Positions 60,444-64,000 of a stretch of DNA of 64,000 nt are shown here, piece by piece. The DNA comes from Mesocentrotus franciscanus. Lineage: Eukaryota; Echinodermata; Echinoidea; Camarodonta; Strongylocentrotidae. How positions within the stretch are numbered: position 1 is the stretch's first letter; each line of letters opens with the position of its first letter. The translations under genes were made by a program, and so were the position numbers. The notes beneath the pieces were generated by a model that made no database searches, was not told the DNA's origin, and was given only the letters and a program-made list of their open reading frames with translations. The DNA lies in assembly GCA_037976565.1 (NCBI GenBank), contig CP137666.1, positions 60,467,413-60,531,412 on the forward strand, read 5' to 3'.

Positions 60444-60594
60444 GGCCTCGTCTTATATAAAGAGCTGCGATTGATTCAAATTGATTTCAATCGCAACTCT
60501 GCACTTATGAGATGGGAGATTGTGACTCGTGCATGATTGCAGGACTTAATTGTGATCGATTGGAGTCAATCGCAACTCTTTATGAGACAGGACC
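60444..60594. mobile_element. Foldback MITE, copy 2 of the 34.1 kb family
   Basis: Left GGGCCTCGTCTTATATAAAG then AGCTGCGATTGA, and reverse complement of right GGGTCCTGTCTCATAAAGAG then TTGCGATTGA. Ends and internal TCAATCGCAACTC words match the element at 34072-34194. No clear target duplication remains. Confidence 0.7.
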
Positions 60595-62307
60595 CTGCCC
60601 TGATTCATTTCTACTGGCCCCCTTTTAGTTTAGTCTTATATTGTTTGTTTTGGGGGGTCATTCCAATATATCAGTCAAACCAGTATAGTGCCTGCTGTGT
60701 ATGACCCCCTCCCGCACACGCAGATGTCCGCACACCCACACACACAACAAACCGACATTAAAAAACAACGTACAATCATGCATAAACATCTGAAAACAAC
60801 TTTGACGTGAATGAGGTTGGATCAAAATAGCATACCGCTTTCATTTTTTGGACCACACTGTATCAGACGACAGCTTATTTTCATGCACTTTTGAACTTGG
60901 TTGGGTGCCATGGCGACGGGGGAAGCTTTACATGATCCCCCGGTGGGCCTATGCAACACGTGAGGAGCTCGTGCAATACTTGACCCAAATAATGTTTTAT
61001 AATAAAAACACCGAACAATGGACCTCAAATTCAATAACAGTGAAATTCATATCAGCTTGGGATTCATTATAGGTCTAGGTGGTGAACGTTCCGTCAATAA
61101 GATCTAATAATGAAATACAGTTCGATCAAAGGTTTATTTGGATTTGATATGGGAGAGGAAAACAAATCGGAAATAGCATGTCGCCGACATTGATGAATCA
61201 TGTGTAAATAGATGACTCCACAATTGTCACGATTTAGAATATTATTATCTCTTCGTATAACTCATACAGTTATATATACAGGTTGTACATTTTTTTTCTC
61301 TAAAAATTTGATATCAACCCTTTCCCCCCGATATATCTTGCAGACATGGTTCATAAGAAAGGGGATCCATATAACACAAGTGCCCCTCATGCCCCTCAAT
61401 AGCCGGACACTGATTTACTACACCGTTACATTATACTGAAGGGGGAACACTCAAACAAAATGAATTTTGAAGAGAAAGGTCACTGAAAAGGAATTTACAG
61501 ATAGGGTCTTGAGGGATGAGGGGTCAAGAGAGCCTCCGTCTTACAGCGAACTATTATGAAATATAATTCATTTTTCAAAGTTAAAAAAAAATAAATTCCT
61601 AGCCGTCCACGTAGGTCTATGCCATGTAGTTAAAAAATATGTTAAATTTGGGTACAGTTAGGGGCATAAATTATCACGCTTACGATTGTAATTGGGATGA
61701 TAATAATATTTGTTAACCCATGCATCGTCTGTTGCATGCCATATCATTCGTAAATGCATATGTCAAATCGCTTCATATACATTTGCGAACGATCCAAATG
61801 GGGAAAATGAAGAAAACTCGTTCTGTTTACAGTCGTTGCTACTCAACTGTGAACTGCATCATTTTGTATATTAAGCCTGTTGGATTCTCCGAAGCTGTTT
61901 CCAATTTCGCTGTTCTTTATTTTTGCCAACTCTTAGCCTCTTTGTTGTCTATTTCGCCTCGAGCAGTTCTTTTAGCCAACAGGTTGCATCTTGGGACTTT
62001 TATTGCTTCCTCAAAAGAAGAAACACCATTGAGTCTCAATGAATAAGCTGCCTCTTTACTGTCATCCTTTTATGTTGAATGGTCATTAGGTATAACTGGC
62101 CTCAATCTCGCTCGCCCGGGAAGTGACTTTGTCACAACAAAACCACACATGGCAACAACCTGTGAAATACAATTTTAATTTGATTTTTATGTTTACTTTG
62201 ATCCTTTTCCAGATACGCATTTTAACCCTAAACCATTTGTTATTGAAATTTGTCCGTGCGTCACCGATCATCAATTTAACAAGTGTCCTCAAATATTGTG
62301 ACGTAAA

Positions 62308-62345
62308 ACCAGGGAGGTGAGACAGGGGAGTCTCACCTCCCTGGT
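62308..62345. other. Perfect 15 bp stem hairpin with 8-base loop
   Basis: ACCAGGGAGGTGAGA pairs exactly with TCTCACCTCCCTGGT around the loop CAGGGGAG. Flanks do not extend the pairing. It could be the centre of a degraded foldback element. Confidence 0.75.
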
Positions 62346-62502
62346 AAAACGGATCGGGTTGCGGCGCTGAATACATTAAATATACGGAATGCCGTCTGCT
62401 TTGCAACTTAGGTCTCTATGATGTTAATTACTATTATTTGATGTTTATGCCTCAGAGTAATATTGAAATAAACATAAACGTATCAATATCTGTCTGTTTG
62501 TC

Positions 62503-62510
62503 CAGCTCTC

Positions 62511-62563
<53 letters not shown>

Positions 62564-62576
62564 AGTATCTATCTAT
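62503..62576 (+). repeat. (CT)n then (TATC)n microsatellite
   Basis: About 45 bases of CT pass into TATC units. A second short CT run lies at about 62790-62808. Confidence 0.92.
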
Positions 62577-62738
62577 CTAATCTCTCTCCGTCGACTCCGT
62601 CTGTCTGCATAATTCTTTTCTGTATCTCACCATCATGTCGGGGGGGGGGAGCGACGTGGTGAGGGGCGTGGGAGGGTGTCATTTAGTTATTGAAAATATA
62701 AAATCAAAAGTAAATTACTGAAGCAGATGTAGAGAAAA

Positions 62739-62780
62739 ATTCAATTCAATTCAAAGGATAGAACTTTTATTCATCTTGAC
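62739..62780 (-). mobile_element. LINE 3'-tail remnant, (TTGAA)n
   Basis: Minus strand GATGAATAAAAGTTCTATCC then TTTGAATTGAATTGAATT, the same type of end as at 16045. Confidence 0.45.
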
Positions 62781-64000
62781 GTCAACCCCCTCTCTCTCTC
62801 TCTCTCTCCCTACGCTAGAAACCTATTATCCTTTGATCACACTGTTTTTAATAAATAGGTCAGGGGACGATCAATTCGTTTTTTCGACACCTCTCTTCAT
62901 TCTCTCCCTTTATATTCTCCCTCTTCATGCCACTAGTCATAAAATCGATCCGTATGGACCTCACTTTCGATCCAAATCCATATTATGTTTGTGTCGCGCA
63001 AGCTCTCAGTCTCATGCAGCCGGCCGGCCCGCACCTCTCATCGACAGATAAAAGGCCATGAGAGAGATTGCAATGGGAGAAAAGGGGGATAGAACAAATA
63101 ATGATCTATTCTTCCGATAATCTCATTGATAATAGAAATACCTTCAGCGCTTCGCGGAGGTATTATTATGAAACAAGTGGCAGCTTAGAAGAGGCTCCTT
63201 CATCTGTTACCTCAACTGGAGTACCTCTCCATTATTTCATTGCAGCCAGCCGAATGGTCGGCGACGGAGCATGACTATAACGTTTTTGTCGCCGTGACAG
63301 CTAACCAATAGTCTGATATCATCTTAGCCGGTTCTCGTGTGGATGGACATAAATTATGATGTTCCTCAAGATCAGTAATGATGTTATTAAGATGACAGCA
63401 AAACCATGGTTTTACGGTATATAGATCAATGTCTTCGATGGAATATATTTGTCTTTCCGATTGATATCAGCTACAACTTCATGTAAGTAAACTATACCGA
63501 ATATTTTGCAGTACACCTTTCCAGTTTCGTGTTAATATCATACCTTTGTTTTGAATACTCTGATCTTTCCTTGAAAATCATCTGAAAATTCAATGCCATC
63601 AATACGAACATTAGTTAGCAGACGTCCTTTTTTACGACAGTATCACTATGATGTTAAAGTATATATATTATTCAGATGACTGTGTCCGTACATGACGCAA
63701 AAGTATCCATTATTATTACATGTATCAGCGTAAGAGAGATGCTGTATGATGACCAGTCTGCTATATAGTTCGAACAAATTCATAGCTGTAGATCTGTAAC
63801 TTTTTGTGTGTATGCTTGCTGATATATTTCATTGTGCCTTTCAACCCTTGAAACGCTTAGGACCGTATTCAATTTTATAGCTATCCTAACGATCTTACCA
63901 TGTGATATCTGACGGCATTCTTTTTCGGCAAATACGTTATCCGATCTCCATCTTAATTAATGTTCGATGGGGACATTCTGGCATAATCTGTTCACAACTT

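Larger units (their letters stand above)
57369..64000. other. Downstream interval with no recognised gene
   Basis: No conserved exon was identified. A modestly GC-richer stretch at about 60820-61075 and several short frames show no family resemblance. The DNA holds LINE tails, CT microsatellites, a hairpin and one foldback listed separately. The far right edge could hold non-coding exons of a next gene, but nothing supports that. Confidence 0.55.

Noticed and set aside
60822..61072. Overlapping 70-74 residue frames on both strands in a GC-richer patch
   Set aside because: No family resemblance and no splice or start context; it could be a transposon relic but nothing supports a call.
62438..62662. 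Ser/Leu-rich frame
   Set aside because: Translation of the CT microsatellite.
1..64000. tRNA, rRNA, CRISPR or operon-type features
   Set aside because: No cloverleaf with A and B boxes, no rRNA-like block and no regularly spaced repeats were seen. The window is eukaryotic with spliced genes.

Overview
This is an animal (metazoan) nuclear window. It holds three multi-exon protein genes with GT-AG introns, an AT-rich background, many microsatellites, one broken full-size LINE and more than ten short non-autonomous DNA transposons. Protein similarity, the compact introns and the repeat style suggest a marine invertebrate, perhaps an echinoderm such as a sea urchin. I cannot fix the species from the sequence alone.

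Layout. (1) Positions 1-20,413, minus strand: IFT122, the IFT-A WD40/TPR subunit. Seventeen coding exons are visible and the 3' part runs off the left edge. An intron carries a roughly 4.5 kb CR1/jockey-type LINE on the opposite strand (ORF1 intact, ORF2 broken). Intron 1 carries a 1,585 bp inverted-repeat element that contains a 692 bp tandem duplication. An RFX-type X-box and an NRF-1-type palindrome lie just upstream of the ATG. (2) Positions 20.5-26.5 kb: no coding sequence seen; short transposons and LINE tails. (3) Positions 26,560-38,355, minus strand: complete NEDD1, the gamma-tubulin ring complex targeting factor, in 13 coding exons. Its first intron is a U12-type AT-AC intron and its fifth is GC-AG. 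An L2/CR1-type RT fragment and several MITEs sit in its introns. (4) Positions 38.4-42.6 kb: divergent intergenic space with a 731 bp TIR element and purine-rich repeats. (5) Positions 42,598-54,820, plus strand: TBC1D30, a Rab GTPase-activating protein, in 11 coding exons. One base is missing in the TBC domain (exon 7), and the following intron holds several decayed tandem copies of the 3' part of that exon. (6) Positions 54.8-64 kb: 3' flank with foldback elements and no recognisable gene.

Working together. By established family knowledge all three genes act at the cilium/centrosome: IFT122 in retrograde transport, NEDD1 in gamma-tubulin recruitment, and vertebrate TBC1D30 as a Rab8-directed GAP affecting ciliogenesis. 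Whether this neighbourhood is meaningful or chance is open.

Exon boundaries were placed by hand from conserved protein sequence, splice consensus and cumulative reading phase, which closes for all three genes except at the exon 7 base. Individual coordinates may be off by a base or two.
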